Source: Variovorax boronicumulans (GTDB taxonomy: Bacteria; Pseudomonadota; Gammaproteobacteria; Burkholderiales; Burkholderiaceae_C). Taken from it: 64,000 nucleotides of DNA. Each line of letters begins with the position of its first letter. Position 1 is the stretch's first letter. Both the position numbers and the translations under genes were made by a program. Below, in pieces: positions 43,116 through 52,669 of this stretch. The notes under the pieces were generated by a model. The model was not told the DNA's origin and made no database searches. It saw nothing but the letters and a program-made list of their open reading frames with translations. The stretch is taken from NCBI RefSeq assembly GCF_007677875.1, contig NZ_VEDO01000011.1, forward strand, positions 124,001 through 188,000, read 5' to 3'.

Positions 43116-43202
43116 ATGACCCGGGACACTGCCTGCAGGACACCGTGCTGCCTATGCTGCTTGCGCGCCGGCACCCGCCGGATGCGCCGACACGGAGGTT
43201 CC

Positions 43203-44987
43203 ATGCGCCACCCCGCCGCCGCGGCCCGCACCCGGCCCGCCCCCCTTCCGCGCAACGCAGGTCTGCTGCGCGCGGCGCTCGCCCTGTCCATGGCCGTGCT
43301 CACGGCATGCGGTGGCGGTGACGACGGCACGCCGGTACAGGGGCCGGGCACCGGCCCCGGCCCAGGGGTCGGCACGGGGTCGGGCACCGGTTCTGCCGCC
43401 ATCGCTGTCGACGCCAGTCCGCTGCGCGCCGTACTGAGCGCGGACACGTCGCGCACCGCCACGCAACGCGTCCCGCTCGCGGGCGGGACACTCTCGGCCA
43501 CCGGCGCGGATGGCGCGGTCTACACGCTCACGGTGCCTGCCGACGCGCTCGACGAACCCACCGAGATCAGCCTCACGCCATTGGCCAGCCTGGCCGTGGA
43601 CGGGCTGGCCAGCGACGCCGCCTACGGCGTGCAGCTGGGCCCGGACGGCGCCCGGTTCAGCAACTACGTGACGCTGGCCATCACGCCGCCGCCCGGCGCC
43701 AGCGTGGCCGTCGAGCGCCAGCTGCCGATCGGCTGGAGCGGCGCGGACGACACCGTGGCGCTGGCCGCACTCGACCCCGCAGCGCGCGAGGTCCAGCTCA
43801 AGCTGCTGCACTTCAGCGGCTATGCGCTGCTGCTGGCGCGCCAGGGCACCAACGCCACGCTGGAGCCCGCACGCCACCGCCTGGGCAGCGATGCCGAAGC
43901 CCGGCTGCAAAGCCTCACGGCCGAGCGGCTGTTGCAGGAGCGCCAGCGCCAGTTGCTGGGCCAGACGCCGGCCCAGCTCAACCTGGACGACATCTTCGCG
44001 GCCTACGACGAGGAGGTGCTCAAGCCGCGCATCGCCGCCGCGGGCAGCAGCTGCGCAGCCGGCCGGCTGGCGATCCAGACCGTGCTGGGCCGCAGCCGCC
44101 AGCGCCAGCTGCTGGGCTATGCGGACGATGCCTACAGCCAGAGCGCGCTGTACGGTGATCTCATGGCCCAGGCCACCGCCGCCTGCACGCGCGAGGAGTA
44201 CGCGCTGTGCCGCGACGAGCACATCATCACGCGCATGCTGCCCTACTACCTGGGCCTGTCACGCCAGGCCCAGCTGCTGGGGCTGGCCGGCAGTCCCGGC
44301 GTGGCCGATCCGGCCTGGCTGCAGGACGCAGAGGCGGCCACGGCCAAGTGCCTGAATTTCGAGTTGCAGATCGATTCGCAGATGGTGCTGAACGAAGGCT
44401 CGGACGTGGATGCCCACACGGTGCGCGAGAGCATCAGCACGCGCCTGCCACTGCCCTTCAACCTGGGCATCGCCTTCTTCGAAAGCGGCGGCTCCTACGT
44501 CGCCGTCTCGCCCGACGCGGCGCCCGTCAACACTTCGGGCTATTCGGTGGCCTATCCGCACACCTGCGCTTCGGTCCACAGCACCACCCCACTGGGCCTC
44601 ACGGCCCGCGGCTCGCTGGGATTCACGGCGCGCCAGGGCGGCGTCGCGCAGCGCGCCCAGGTCGAGGACTTCTACCTGACGCCGGCCTTTGCACCCACGG
44701 GCTTCGCCGGGTCCAGCTACAACGTGACCTTGTCCACGCCGCGCAACCCCACCGGCTGCGAGAACCCGGCCACGCACACCGAGTACGAGAACTGGTTCAC
44801 TTCGGCGTACCCGACCTGGCTGAACCCTTTCGCCGATCCCACCCTGGCGCTGGCGATCCGCCAGTGGACGATCATCGGCGGCGACGTGATGGCCACCAAG
44901 GAATTCACCACCCGCAGCGAGGCCGACGCCAGCGAGAACGTGACGGTGACAACGCAGCTGGTGCTGTTCCACAAGCCTGCGCCGTGA
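43203..44987 (+). CDS. Exported lipoprotein of unknown function
   Basis: This 594-residue protein has an N-terminal signal with lipobox LTAC (Cys36), followed by a Gly/Pro/Thr-rich spacer (about 37-65) of low complexity. Residues 75-210 look like a ZU5- or Ig-like beta domain (GGTLSATGADGAVYTLTVPADALDEPTEISLTPLASL ... VTLAITPPPGASV), a type seen in surface and cell-wall proteins. The remainder is unassigned and includes several Cys that could form disulfides (SSCAAG, ATAACTREEYALC, AAATAKC-like positions). GGAGG precedes ATG 43203. It faces the pyroglutamate operon tail to tail. No partner is evident. Confidence 0.75.
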   Translation: MRHPAAAARTRPAPLPRNAGLLRAALALSMAVLTACGGGDDGTPVQGPGTGPGPGVGTGSGTGSAAIAVDASPLRAVLSADTSRTATQRVPLAGGTLSATGADGAVYTLTVPADALDEPTEISLTPLASLAVDGLASDAAYGVQLGPDGARFSNYVTLAITPPPGASVAVERQLPIGWSGADDTVALAALDPAAREVQLKLLHFSGYALLLARQGTNATLEPARHRLGSDAEARLQSLTAERLLQERQRQLLGQTPAQLNLDDIFAAYDEEVLKPRIAAAGSSCAAGRLAIQTVLGRSRQRQLLGYADDAYSQSALYGDLMAQATAACTREEYALCRDEHIITRMLPYYLGLSRQAQLLGLAGSPGVADPAWLQDAEAATAKCLNFELQIDSQMVLNEGSDVDAHTVRESISTRLPLPFNLGIAFFESGGSYVAVSPDAAPVNTSGYSVAYPHTCASVHSTTPLGLTARGSLGFTARQGGVAQRAQVEDFYLTPAFAPTGFAGSSYNVTLSTPRNPTGCENPATHTEYENWFTSAYPTWLNPFADPTLALAIRQWTIIGGDVMATKEFTTRSEADASENVTVTTQLVLFHKPAP

Positions 44988-45108
44988 CCGGGGCCAGGCC
45001 CACCCGGCCGGGAGTGGGAAACGCCACCGTGCGTGGAGCCGCCAAGCTGCGCTGCGGGACGGGCATGCGCCGTACCCGCCGACGCCGCGCCTCTGCGGGG
45101 ACGTGCGC

Positions 45109-46827
45109 TCAGCCGATGCGCGCGAGCGCGGCGCCAGCTGCGACGTAGGCACCCGGCGCCGCCAGCCTCGCCAGCGTGCCGGCGCGCTGCGCCAACACCT
45201 GGGTTTCCATCTTCATCGCCTCCATGACGGCGACGAGTTCACCCTGCGCCACGGCCGCGCCGTCCTCGACCTTCCAGGCCGCCACCGTGCCGGCCACCGG
45301 CGCCGTCAGCACCGCGGCGTCCGCAGCAGGCTCGGCGGGCACCGCGGCGGCCGAAGACGCCGATGCCAGCCCGCCCAGCAGCGCCGCCGGCAAGCCGAGT
45401 TGCACGCGCCGCCCGTCGATCTCGATGGCGGTGCGCAGCAGGGCCGGGTCGGGCGCGCGGGTGGCGGGCGCAGCCGCGGCCAGGGTGTTGGCGAAGTCGG
45501 TCTCGATCCAGCGCGTGTGCACCGCGAAGGCCTCGCCCGTGAAGTCCGCATGGTCCATCACCGCGCGGTGGAACGGCAGCACCGACGCCAGGCCTTCGAT
45601 GCGGAACTCCTTGAGCGCGCGCCGCGCCCGCGCGATGGCCTCGGCCCGCGTGGCGCCGGTCACGATCAGCTTGGCCATCAGCGAGTCGAAGCTGCCCGGC
45701 ACGACGGAGCCGGCGACCACGCCCGTGTCCACGCGCACGCCGGGGCCGCCCGGGGCCTCGAACACCGTGACCGGCCCGGGGGCGGGCAGGAAGCCGCGGC
45801 CCACGTCCTCGGCATTGATGCGGAATTCGAAAGCGTGGCACCTGGGCACCGGCGTCCCGGTGACGGACAGCGGCAGGCCATCGGCCACGCGCAGCTGCTC
45901 CACCACGAGGTCGATGCCGGCGGTCTCTTCCGTCACCGGATGCTCGACCTGCAGCCGCGTGTTGACCTCCAGGAAGGAGATCGCCCCCGCGGCGCTGAGC
46001 AGGAACTCCACCGTGCCGGCGCCCACGTAGCCGGCGCGCGCGCAGATGTCTTGGGCGGACTGGTGGATGCGCGCGCGCTGCGCGTCGGTCAGGAACGGCG
46101 CCGGCGCCTCTTCCACGAGCTTCTGGTTGCGCCGCTGCAGCGAGCAGTCACGCGTGCCCAGCACGACGACGTGGCCGTGGGTGTCGGCGATGACCTGGGC
46201 CTCGACGTGGCGCGGCCGGTCCAGGAACTGCTCGACGAAGCACTCGCCGCGGCCGAAGGCCGCCACGGCCTCGCGCACGGCCGAGGCGTAGAGGTCGGCC
46301 ACCTCGTCCATGGCGCGCGCCACCTTGATGCCGCGGCCGCCGCCGCCGTACGCAGCCTTGATCGCGATCGGCAGCCCGTGGCGTTCGGCGAAGGCCAGCA
46401 CCTCGTCGGCGCCCCGCACGGGGCCAGGCGTGCCGGCCACCAGCGGCGCGCCGACCTCCAGCGCGAGCCTGCGCGCCTGCACCTTGTCGCCCAGGGCCGC
46501 GATGGCGGCGGGCGGCGGGCCGATCCAGGTCAGGCCGGCATCGATCACGGCCTGGGCGAAGCCGGCGTTCTCGGACAGGAAACCGTAGCCGGGGTGGACG
46601 GCGTCGGCACCGCTTTTCCTGGCGATGTCGAGCAGCTTGTCGATGCAGAGGTAGGTGTCGGCCGGGCGGGTGCCCGAAAGGCCCCAGGCCTCGTCGGCCA
46701 CACGGGTGTGCAAGGCATCCAGGTCCGGGTCTGCGTAGACGGACACGGACTGCACGCCGTAGTCGGCACAGGCGCGGGCGATGCGCACCGCAATCTCCCC
46801 ACGGTTGGCGATCAGGACTTTCCGCAT
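45109..46827 (-). CDS. Biotin carboxylase with C-terminal biotin carrier domain (acetyl/propionyl-CoA carboxylase alpha type)
   Basis: The protein of about 572 residues carboxylates a biotin bound to its own C-terminus. The N-terminus [20 protein letters not shown] is typical. ATP-grasp motifs [14 protein letters not shown] and [17 protein letters not shown] are intact. The biotinyl Lys lies in [10 protein letters not shown] close to the C-terminus. No carboxyltransferase gene is adjacent; instead pxpBC precedes it directly. The start is not certain: ATG 46911 overlaps the pxpBC stop, but its extra 28 residues are encoded by a common intergenic hairpin sequence, so ATG 46827 is preferred. The substrate is unclear; see findings. 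Confidence 0.9.
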   Translation of the reverse strand: MRKVLIANRGEIAVRIARACADYGVQSVSVYADPDLDALHTRVADEAWGLSGTRPADTYLCIDKLLDIARKSGADAVHPGYGFLSENAGFAQAVIDAGLTWIGPPPAAIAALGDKVQARRLALEVGAPLVAGTPGPVRGADEVLAFAERHGLPIAIKAAYGGGGRGIKVARAMDEVADLYASAVREAVAAFGRGECFVEQFLDRPRHVEAQVIADTHGHVVVLGTRDCSLQRRNQKLVEEAPAPFLTDAQRARIHQSAQDICARAGYVGAGTVEFLLSAAGAISFLEVNTRLQVEHPVTEETAGIDLVVEQLRVADGLPLSVTGTPVPRCHAFEFRINAEDVGRGFLPAPGPVTVFEAPGGPGVRVDTGVVAGSVVPGSFDSLMAKLIVTGATRAEAIARARRALKEFRIEGLASVLPFHRAVMDHADFTGEAFAVHTRWIETDFANTLAAAAPATRAPDPALLRTAIEIDGRRVQLGLPAALLGGLASASSAAAVPAEPAADAAVLTAPVAGTVAAWKVEDGAAVAQGELVAVMEAMKMETQVLAQRAGTLARLAAPGAYVAAGAALARIG

Positions 46828-46837
46828 GCCGCCGGGC

Positions 46838-46890
46838 CGCCCCAAGGCATGCGGCGCCCCCTCGGGGGGCAGCGAAGTAGGCGCAGCGAC
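46838..46890. repeat. Intergenic hairpin repeat (C-run/G-run type)
   Basis: The core GCCCCCTCGGGGGGC (46856-46870) is a hairpin flanked by GGCCGCCCCAAGGCATGCG and AGCGAAGTAGGCGCAGCG. I recall this arrangement as a frequent intergenic repeat in Comamonadaceae genomes. Translated, it gives a [15 protein letters not shown]-like string, which warns against taking the upstream start of the carboxylase gene. Confidence 0.55.
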
Positions 46891-46907
46891 GAGCGTGGGG
46901 GTCATGT

Positions 46908-48482
46908 TCATGGTTCGATGGGCGCGAACGCGCGGATGGGGTTGAAGCGGATGCGGGCGCCGATCGGGATCTGCCCGGCCAGGTCGAGGTGGTGCGGCGC
47001 CACCGCCGCGATCACGGGGTAGCCGCCCGTGAGCGGGTGGTCTGCCAGGAACAGCACGGGCTGGCCGCTCGCAGGCACCTGGATCGCGCCGAGGGCCGTG
47101 CCCTCGCTGGGCAGCTCCTCCATGCGGCTGCGCGCGAGCGGCTGCTCGCCGGCCAGGCGCAGGCCCACGCGGTTGGACTGCGGCGTGACGGTCCAGGTCT
47201 GCGCGGCGAACAGCGCGATGGCGTCCTCGGTGAACCAGTCGGTGCGCGGGCCCGGCACCACGTCGAGCACCACGGTCTCTTGCAGGGTCGGCAGCGCGGG
47301 CGGCAGTTCCGGCGCGCCGACCACGCCGCGGGCCGTGGCCAGCACCGGCAGCCGCTCGCCTGCGCGCAGCGGCGCGGGGCCGACCTTGGCCAGCGTGTCG
47401 GTGGCGCAGCTGCCCAGCACGGGCGCGACGCCGAATCCGCCGCGCACCGCCAGGTAGGCGCGCAGGCCGGCCGTCGGTGCGCCGATCTCCAGGTGGTCGC
47501 CATCGGCCAGGGCCACGGCCGCGTGGCGCGGCAGCGGCCAGCGCAGGCCGCCAGCGTCGGTGCGCGTGAGCGGACCTTCAGCGCCGGTCACGGCCAGGAC
47601 CGTGTCGCCGTGGCTGCGCAGCGCGAAGCCGCCGTCCACGATCTCCAGCGCCGCCGCGCCCGGCGCGTTGCCGACCAGCCGGTTGGCGGCGCGCAACGCG
47701 CCCTGGTCCAGCGCACCCGAGGCCGAGACGCCCTGCCCGGCCTGCCCGTGGCGGCCCAGGTCCTGGAACAGCGCCTGCAGGCCGGGGCGCAACACCTCCA
47801 AGGCCGGGCCGTCGTGCGCGGGTTGAGATGGAACTTCCGCGACGGCAGGAGACACCCGCGCCGTGCGCCCCGTCGCATCGACGAAGCGCACGCGAAAGCC
47901 CGGCTGCAGCAGCGCCGGCACCGGCCGCGCCAGGTCCCACATCGGCGTGGCCGTCACGCCGATCAGCTGCCAGCCGCCCGGGCTCTGCTGCGGGTAGACC
48001 GCGCTGAAGTCGCCTGCCAGCGCCACCGAGCCGGCCGGCACCTGGGTGCGCGGCGTCTGGCGGCGCGGCACCAGCAGGCGCGGGTCGCCACCGCTCAGGT
48101 AGGCGAAGCCCGGCGCGAAGCCGGTGAAGGCCACGGTGTACTCGCTGCCGGTGTGCCAGGCGATGACCTGCTCGCGCGTGGTGCCCAGCATGCGGGCCAC
48201 CTCGTCCAGGTCTTCGCCGCGGTAGTCGACCTCGATCTCGACCAGCGTGCCGGCGCGTTCGGCCGCGCGGTCCAGCCGGCGGCCGGCGATGGCCGTGGCC
48301 AGCGCCCGGGCCGACACCGCGCTGGGTCGGAAGCGGACCAGGATGGTGCGCGCCGCCGGTACCAGCTCCAGCACGCCGTCCAGCGGCTCGGCCTGCAGTG
48401 CGGCCAGCAGCGCCAGCGTCTGCGGCAGGTCGTCGAGTTCGACCAGCAGCGCGTCCAGGTTGACGGGCAGGCAGCGCATCAT
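46908..48482 (-). CDS. 5-oxoprolinase subunits B and C fused (PxpB-PxpC; KipI-KipA)
   Basis: This 524-residue protein joins two normally separate subunits. Residues 1-210 are the KipI/PxpB (AHS1) domain, with [44 protein letters not shown]. Residues 225-515 are the KipA/PxpC (AHS2) domain, with [45 protein letters not shown] and [34 protein letters not shown]. With PxpA it makes the ATP-dependent prokaryotic 5-oxoprolinase, opening pyroglutamate to glutamate. The same two domains form the carboxyltransferase part of urea carboxylase. ATG 48482 overlaps the pxpA stop (ATGA). Confidence 0.93.
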   Translation of the reverse strand: MMRCLPVNLDALLVELDDLPQTLALLAALQAEPLDGVLELVPAARTILVRFRPSAVSARALATAIAGRRLDRAAERAGTLVEIEVDYRGEDLDEVARMLGTTREQVIAWHTGSEYTVAFTGFAPGFAYLSGGDPRLLVPRRQTPRTQVPAGSVALAGDFSAVYPQQSPGGWQLIGVTATPMWDLARPVPALLQPGFRVRFVDATGRTARVSPAVAEVPSQPAHDGPALEVLRPGLQALFQDLGRHGQAGQGVSASGALDQGALRAANRLVGNAPGAAALEIVDGGFALRSHGDTVLAVTGAEGPLTRTDAGGLRWPLPRHAAVALADGDHLEIGAPTAGLRAYLAVRGGFGVAPVLGSCATDTLAKVGPAPLRAGERLPVLATARGVVGAPELPPALPTLQETVVLDVVPGPRTDWFTEDAIALFAAQTWTVTPQSNRVGLRLAGEQPLARSRMEELPSEGTALGAIQVPASGQPVLFLADHPLTGGYPVIAAVAPHHLDLAGQIPIGARIRFNPIRAFAPIEP

Positions 48483-49237
48483 GCGGCGAAGGCCTGCACC
48501 GCCACGCCGGCCTGTTCCAGCACCTGGCGCACCTGGCGCGCCATGGCCACGGCACCGGGGCTGTCGCCGTGCATGCAGATGGAATCGGCCTGCACGCGCA
48601 CGGTGCTGCCGTCGATGGCCTGGACCACGCCCTCGCGCGCCAGCCGCAACATGCGCGCGGCCACCGCCTCGGGATCGTGCAGCACGGCACCCTTCTCGCG
48701 GCGCGAGACCAGCGTGCCCTCGGGCGTGTAGGCGCGGTCGGCGAAGGCCTCAGACACCACGGTGAGCCCGGCCTCGCGGGCCCAGCCGACCAGCGGCGCG
48801 CCGGCCAGTGCGACCAGCACCAGCGTGGGGTCGATGGCGCGGATCGCGGCGATCACGTCGCCGGCCTGGCGCCGGTCGTGGGCGATGGTGTTGTACAGCG
48901 CGCCATGCGGCTTGACGTAGCGCACGCGCGTGCCGGCGACCTTGGCCAGGCCCTGCAGCGCGCCGATCTGGTAGACCACGTCTGCCTGCAGGTCGGCACT
49001 TGCCACATCCATGTTGCGCCGGCCGAAGCCGGCCAGATCGGGGTAGGCCACGTGCGCGCCCACGGCCACGCCGCGCGCACTGGCGGCGCGCAGCGTCTGC
49101 AGGATGCCGGCCGCGTCGCCGGCATGGAAGCCGCAGGCCACGTTGGCGCTGGAGACGATGGACAGCATGGCCGCGTCGTCGCCCATGGTCCAGGCACCCA
49201 GGCTCTCGCCGAGGTCGCTGTTGAGGTCGATGTGCAT
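48479..49237 (-). CDS. pxpA: 5-oxoprolinase subunit A (PxpA, LamB/YcsF family)
   Basis: This 252-residue subunit has the LamB/YcsF fold: [39 protein letters not shown] at the N-terminus, then [30 protein letters not shown], and [13 protein letters not shown] near the end. The conserved Asp and His residues bind metal and substrate. It works with PxpBC to hydrolyse 5-oxoproline. AGGAG lies nine bases before the ATG. It is 18 bases downstream of the pyroglutamyl-peptidase gene. Confidence 0.95.
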   Translation of the reverse strand: MHIDLNSDLGESLGAWTMGDDAAMLSIVSSANVACGFHAGDAAGILQTLRAASARGVAVGAHVAYPDLAGFGRRNMDVASADLQADVVYQIGALQGLAKVAGTRVRYVKPHGALYNTIAHDRRQAGDVIAAIRAIDPTLVLVALAGAPLVGWAREAGLTVVSEAFADRAYTPEGTLVSRREKGAVLHDPEAVAARMLRLAREGVVQAIDGSTVRVQADSICMHGDSPGAVAMARQVRQVLEQAGVAVQAFAA

Positions 49238-49255
49238 GGTGGGTGCTCCTGGTGT

Positions 49256-49918
49256 TCAGTGGATCTGGCCGCCCTCGGCGACGATGTCGGTCTGCACGGC
49301 CAGCGCCGTGCGCACGGTCACGCGCAGGGCTTCGATCTGGGCCGGCAGCGCCATGCTGGGCAGGCCGGGATGCCGCGCGGCCTGCTCGGGCAGGCAAGGC
49401 ACGTGCACGAAGCCGCCGCGCACGCCGGGCCGGCCGGTCAGCCGGTGCATCAGCGCATAGAAGACGTGGTTGCAGACGAAGGTGCCGGCCGTGTTCGACA
49501 CCGAGGCCGGCAGGCCGGCCGCGCGCAGCGCCTGCACGATGGCCTTGACCGGCAGGCTGGAGAAGTAGGCGGCCGGCCCGCCTGCGACCACAGGCGTGTC
49601 GATCGGCTGTCGGCCGGCGTTGTCGGCGATGCGTGCATCGTCGCAGTTGATCGCCACGCGCTCGGGCTGCCATTCGGTGCGGCCGCCTGCCAGACCCAGG
49701 CCGACGACCAGGCCGGGCTGCCACTGCGCCAGCGCCTGGTCCAGCCGCTCGGCCGCCAGGCCGAACACGCAGGGCAGCTGCACGGCGCGCACGGTGGCGC
49801 CCATGCAGGCCCAGCCGTCCAGCGCACGCGCCACCTCCCAGGACGGGTTGACCGGGTCGTTGTCGAACGGCTCAAAGCCGGTCACGAGAACGGTGGGCTG
49901 GACAGCGGGCATCGGCAT
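49256..49918 (-). CDS. pcp: Pyroglutamyl-peptidase I
   Basis: This 220-residue cysteine peptidase removes N-terminal pyroglutamate from peptides. [20 protein letters not shown] is the family start. The nucleophile is the Cys in [17 protein letters not shown], with the His nearby in the C-terminal part (CLPEQAARH) and the Glu in the middle region. By freeing pyroglutamate it would feed the PxpABC enzyme encoded just downstream, making this a peptide-pyroglutamate catabolic operon. An alternative start is two codons further in (ATG 49912). Confidence 0.94.
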   Translation of the reverse strand: MPMPAVQPTVLVTGFEPFDNDPVNPSWEVARALDGWACMGATVRAVQLPCVFGLAAERLDQALAQWQPGLVVGLGLAGGRTEWQPERVAINCDDARIADNAGRQPIDTPVVAGGPAAYFSSLPVKAIVQALRAAGLPASVSNTAGTFVCNHVFYALMHRLTGRPGVRGGFVHVPCLPEQAARHPGLPSMALPAQIEALRVTVRTALAVQTDIVAEGGQIH

Positions 49919-49936
49919 CCTCGGGTGGTGGGGCGA

Positions 49937-50908
49937 TCAGTCGACCTTGATGCCGGCCTCGTCGATCACCTTCTTCCAACGGGCCGCATCGGACTTGATC
50001 AAGGCGGTCAATTGTGCGGGTGCGCCGCCCACCACATCGAGGTTCATCTCCGCGAGTTTGGCCTGCACGTCCTTCTCGGCCAGGATCTGGTTGATGGCCT
50101 GGTTCAGCCTGGTCAGGATGGCCGGCGGCGTGCCGGTGGGCGCGACGAAGCCGTACCAGAAGGTTGCGTCCAGCTCCTGCCCGCCGGACTCCGCCACGGT
50201 GGGCAGCTCAGGGTAGCTGGCCAGGCGCTTGTTGCTCGTGACCGCCAGCGCGCGCAGGCGGCCGCCCTTGACCATGGGCATGGCCTCGGGCACCAGCGCG
50301 ATCATCAATTGCGCCTGGCCGCCCATGACGTCCGCCAGTGCCGGCGCGCCGCCTTTGTACGGCACATGCACCGGATCGACGCCATTGGCACGCTTGTAGT
50401 ACTCCATGGCCAGGTGGCTGGGTGTGCCGGCACCGGCCGAGGCATAGCTGATGCTGCCGGGCTTGCTCTTGAGGTAGGTCCCGAGCTCGGCCATGGTCTT
50501 CACCGGCACCGAGGGATGCACCACCACCACGCTGGGCACGGTGGCGGCCAGCACGATGGGCACGAGGTCCTTCTGCACGTCATAGGGCAGCTTGGGGTAC
50601 AGGCCCGGGTTCACGGCCAGGCCGCTCAGCGTGGACAGCAGCAGCGTGTAGCCGTCCGGGGCCGACTTGGCCACGTAGCTGATAGCGATCTGCTCGCTGG
50701 CGCCGGGCCGGTTGTCCACCACCGCCGGCTGGCCCAACTGCTTGCCCAGGCGCTCGGCCACGATGCGGGCCAGCGTGTCGGTGGAGCCGCCGGCGGCATA
50801 GGGCACGACGATGCGGATGGGCTTGGCGGGGTAGTCGGATGCGGCGGCGGCAAGGGGCAACCAGGCCAGCAGGGCAGCGGCGGCGAGCGCGGGGATGCGG
50901 TGGAACAT
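49937..50908 (-). CDS. Bug-family tripartite tricarboxylate transporter substrate-binding protein
   Basis: This 323-residue periplasmic protein has a signal peptide (LAAAALLAWLPLAAAASDYP) and the Bug signatures YPAKPIRIVVPYAAGGSTDTLARIVAERL and VDNRPGASEQIAISYVAKSAPDGYTLL. These proteins bind small carboxylates; in Bordetella and relatives hundreds occur without cognate membrane subunits nearby, and none are here. Context suggests pyroglutamate or glutamate-like ligands, but this is inference. GGAG lies before ATG 50908. It is the first gene of the operon, facing the GntR regulator. Confidence 0.92.
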   Translation of the reverse strand: MFHRIPALAAAALLAWLPLAAAASDYPAKPIRIVVPYAAGGSTDTLARIVAERLGKQLGQPAVVDNRPGASEQIAISYVAKSAPDGYTLLLSTLSGLAVNPGLYPKLPYDVQKDLVPIVLAATVPSVVVVHPSVPVKTMAELGTYLKSKPGSISYASAGAGTPSHLAMEYYKRANGVDPVHVPYKGGAPALADVMGGQAQLMIALVPEAMPMVKGGRLRALAVTSNKRLASYPELPTVAESGGQELDATFWYGFVAPTGTPPAILTRLNQAINQILAEKDVQAKLAEMNLDVVGGAPAQLTALIKSDAARWKKVIDEAGIKVD

Positions 50909-50978
50909 GCAGGACTCCAGGCAGGAGGGACGAGGAATGGAAAACAATCTCAATTAAATGATGGAACATTAAAATTCA

Positions 50979-50993
50979 GATTGTTGAACAATC
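50979..50993. promoter_or_regulatory. Palindromic operator candidate for the GntR regulator
   Basis: GATTGTTGAACAATC is a perfect inverted repeat of seven-base arms around one central G. A further half site AACAATC lies at 50943-50949. It sits in an AT-rich 183-base gap between the divergent Bug/pxp operon and the GntR gene. The TTGTTGAACAA core fits FadR-subfamily GntR operators. Confidence 0.65.
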
Positions 50994-51091
50994 GTAATTT
51001 CGACACTCACGCAAATCAAGTCCCTGTCCCAAAATTCTTTTGAGGTGCTCAACACCCCAGGCGCCCGTGCCTTCTGCTAAAAGCCTGCTCC

Positions 51092-51778
51092 ATGCCAACT
51101 GTTGCCCCCGACACCGCTGCAGACGCCAACCTCGCCGAACGCCTGGCGGCCCGCCTGCGCCAACAGATCGCCGCAGGCGAACTCGCCCCAGGCCAGCGCC
51201 TGCCCGAGCAGAGCCTGAGCGACAGCCTGGGGGTCTCGCGCAACACGCTGCGCGAGGCCTTCCGCATGCTCACGCGGGACGGGCTGGTCACGCACGCGCC
51301 CAACCGGGGTGTGTGCGTCGCGGTGCCCAGCATCGCGTCCATCATCGACATCTACCGCGTGCGCCGGCTCATCGAATGCCAGGCCCTGGCCCAGGCCTAT
51401 CCGCGGCACCCGGCCAAGAAGCGCATGCGCACGGCGGTGGAAGCCGCCATGGCACGCCGCACTGCGACCGACTGGCCGGGCGTGGGCACCGCCAACATGG
51501 ACTTCCACATGGCCGTCGTCGAACTGGCCGACAGCGAACGGCTCAACGGCATGTTCAAGCCCATCCTGGCCGAACTGCGGCTGGCCTTCGGCATGCTGCA
51601 GGACGCCGAATTCCTGCACGCACCCTATGTGGATATGAACGTGAAGATCCTGGAGCTGACCGAGGCCGGCCGCTACGCCGAGGCCGCGGCGGCGCTGCAG
51701 GACTATCTGGTGCATTCCGAGCGCATCGTGCTGGCCGTCTATGCGCGCCGGCTTGCAGAGACGGGCGCGCCCGGCTGA
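51092..51778 (+). CDS. GntR-family regulator (FadR/FCD subfamily)
   Basis: This 228-residue regulator has the N-terminal winged helix (LAARLRQQIAAGELAPGQRLPEQSLSDSLGVSRNTLREAFRMLTRDGLVTHAPNRGVCVA) and a helical FCD ligand domain with metal-binding residues (FHMAVVELADSERLNGM, and later His in YLVHSERIV). It is divergent from the pyroglutamate operon and is its likely repressor, with a matching palindrome in between. The effector is probably a carboxylate such as 5-oxoproline. Confidence 0.92.
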   Translation: MPTVAPDTAADANLAERLAARLRQQIAAGELAPGQRLPEQSLSDSLGVSRNTLREAFRMLTRDGLVTHAPNRGVCVAVPSIASIIDIYRVRRLIECQALAQAYPRHPAKKRMRTAVEAAMARRTATDWPGVGTANMDFHMAVVELADSERLNGMFKPILAELRLAFGMLQDAEFLHAPYVDMNVKILELTEAGRYAEAAAALQDYLVHSERIVLAVYARRLAETGAPG

Positions 51779-51810
51779 AGGGCCATCGGCGCGGCGGCCA
51801 CAATCGGACC

Positions 51811-52668
51811 ATGCCCTCCCGCCGTACCGCCCTGCTCAGCGCCGCCAGCCTGCTCGCCCTGCCTTCGCTCCACGCCGCCCCGGCCCGCAAGCCGGCGCCG
51901 CCCGCGCCCGATGTCTGGCCCCGCCCTCTGGCCGTGCCCGGCGGCGTGGCCCGCCTCTCGCTCGGCCCGGCGGCCACGCGGCCGCAGGCCCATGCCGGCG
52001 AACTGCCGCTGCTGGTCGTCGGCGACCCCATCGAATGGACTGCGGTCGTCGGCATCGCGCTGGCGGCCCAGCCTGGCGATGCCGCGATCACCGTGACGGC
52101 GCCTGGCGAAGCGCCGCGCCGCCTGCCCTACCGCATCGCCAACAAGAAGTACCAGGAGCAGCGCCTGACCGTCTCGCCGCGCACGGTGGACCTCTCGCCA
52201 GAGGACCAGGCCCGCTACGAGCGCGAACGCGAGCACCTGGCCGGCGTGATGGCCCGCTTCAGCCCGGCCGTGCCGCAGCAACTGCAGATGCAGGTGCCCG
52301 TGCCGGGCCGTCGCTCGAGCTCGTTCGGCCTGCGGCGTGTGTTCAACGGCCAGGCGCGCAATCCCCACAGCGGCATGGACATCGCGGCCGCCACGGGCAC
52401 GCCCGTGCGGGCACCGCTGGACGGGCGTGTGATCGACGTCGGCGACTACTTCTTCAACGGCGGCACGGTCTGGCTCGACCATGGCGCCGGCCTGCTCAGC
52501 ATGTACTGCCACCTGAGCGCGATGGACGTGCAGCCGGGCGACGCGCTGCGCGCAGGCGAGGCCTTCTGCAAGGTCGGCGCGACCGGCCGCGTGACCGGGC
52601 CGCACCTGCACTGGTCGGTGATGCTGAACCGGGCGATGGTGGACCCGGCGCTGTTCATCGACGTGTGA
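51811..52668 (+). CDS. M23 family metallopeptidase (LytM-like), exported
   Basis: This 285-residue endopeptidase acts on peptidoglycan cross-bridges or is a divisome activator. A signal peptide with a twin-arginine-like start (SRRTALLSAASLLALPSLHA) precedes the mature part. The LytM zinc site is complete: H-x3-D in HSGMDIAAATGTPVRAP and HxH in GPHLHWSV, with the catalytic His in YCHL. The upstream domain (residues 30-140) is a beta-rich inhibitor or targeting region. It follows the GntR gene by 32 bases but is not functionally related to it. Its stop is one base from the aspA stop. Confidence 0.9.
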   Translation: MPSRRTALLSAASLLALPSLHAAPARKPAPPAPDVWPRPLAVPGGVARLSLGPAATRPQAHAGELPLLVVGDPIEWTAVVGIALAAQPGDAAITVTAPGEAPRRLPYRIANKKYQEQRLTVSPRTVDLSPEDQARYEREREHLAGVMARFSPAVPQQLQMQVPVPGRRSSSFGLRRVFNGQARNPHSGMDIAAATGTPVRAPLDGRVIDVGDYFFNGGTVWLDHGAGLLSMYCHLSAMDVQPGDALRAGEAFCKVGATGRVTGPHLHWSVMLNRAMVDPALFIDV

Positions 52669-52669
52669 A

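Noticed and set aside
46828-46911. Upstream ATG as start of the biotin carboxylase gene
   Set aside because: It overlaps the pxpBC stop, but the extra 28 codons translate an intergenic hairpin repeat and biotin carboxylases normally begin at the [11 protein letters not shown] position.
48569-51043. Plus-strand open frame of about 824 codons across pxpA, pcp and the Bug gene
   Set aside because: Three well-supported genes occupy the other strand; the composition is His/Gln/Gly-rich and has no family.
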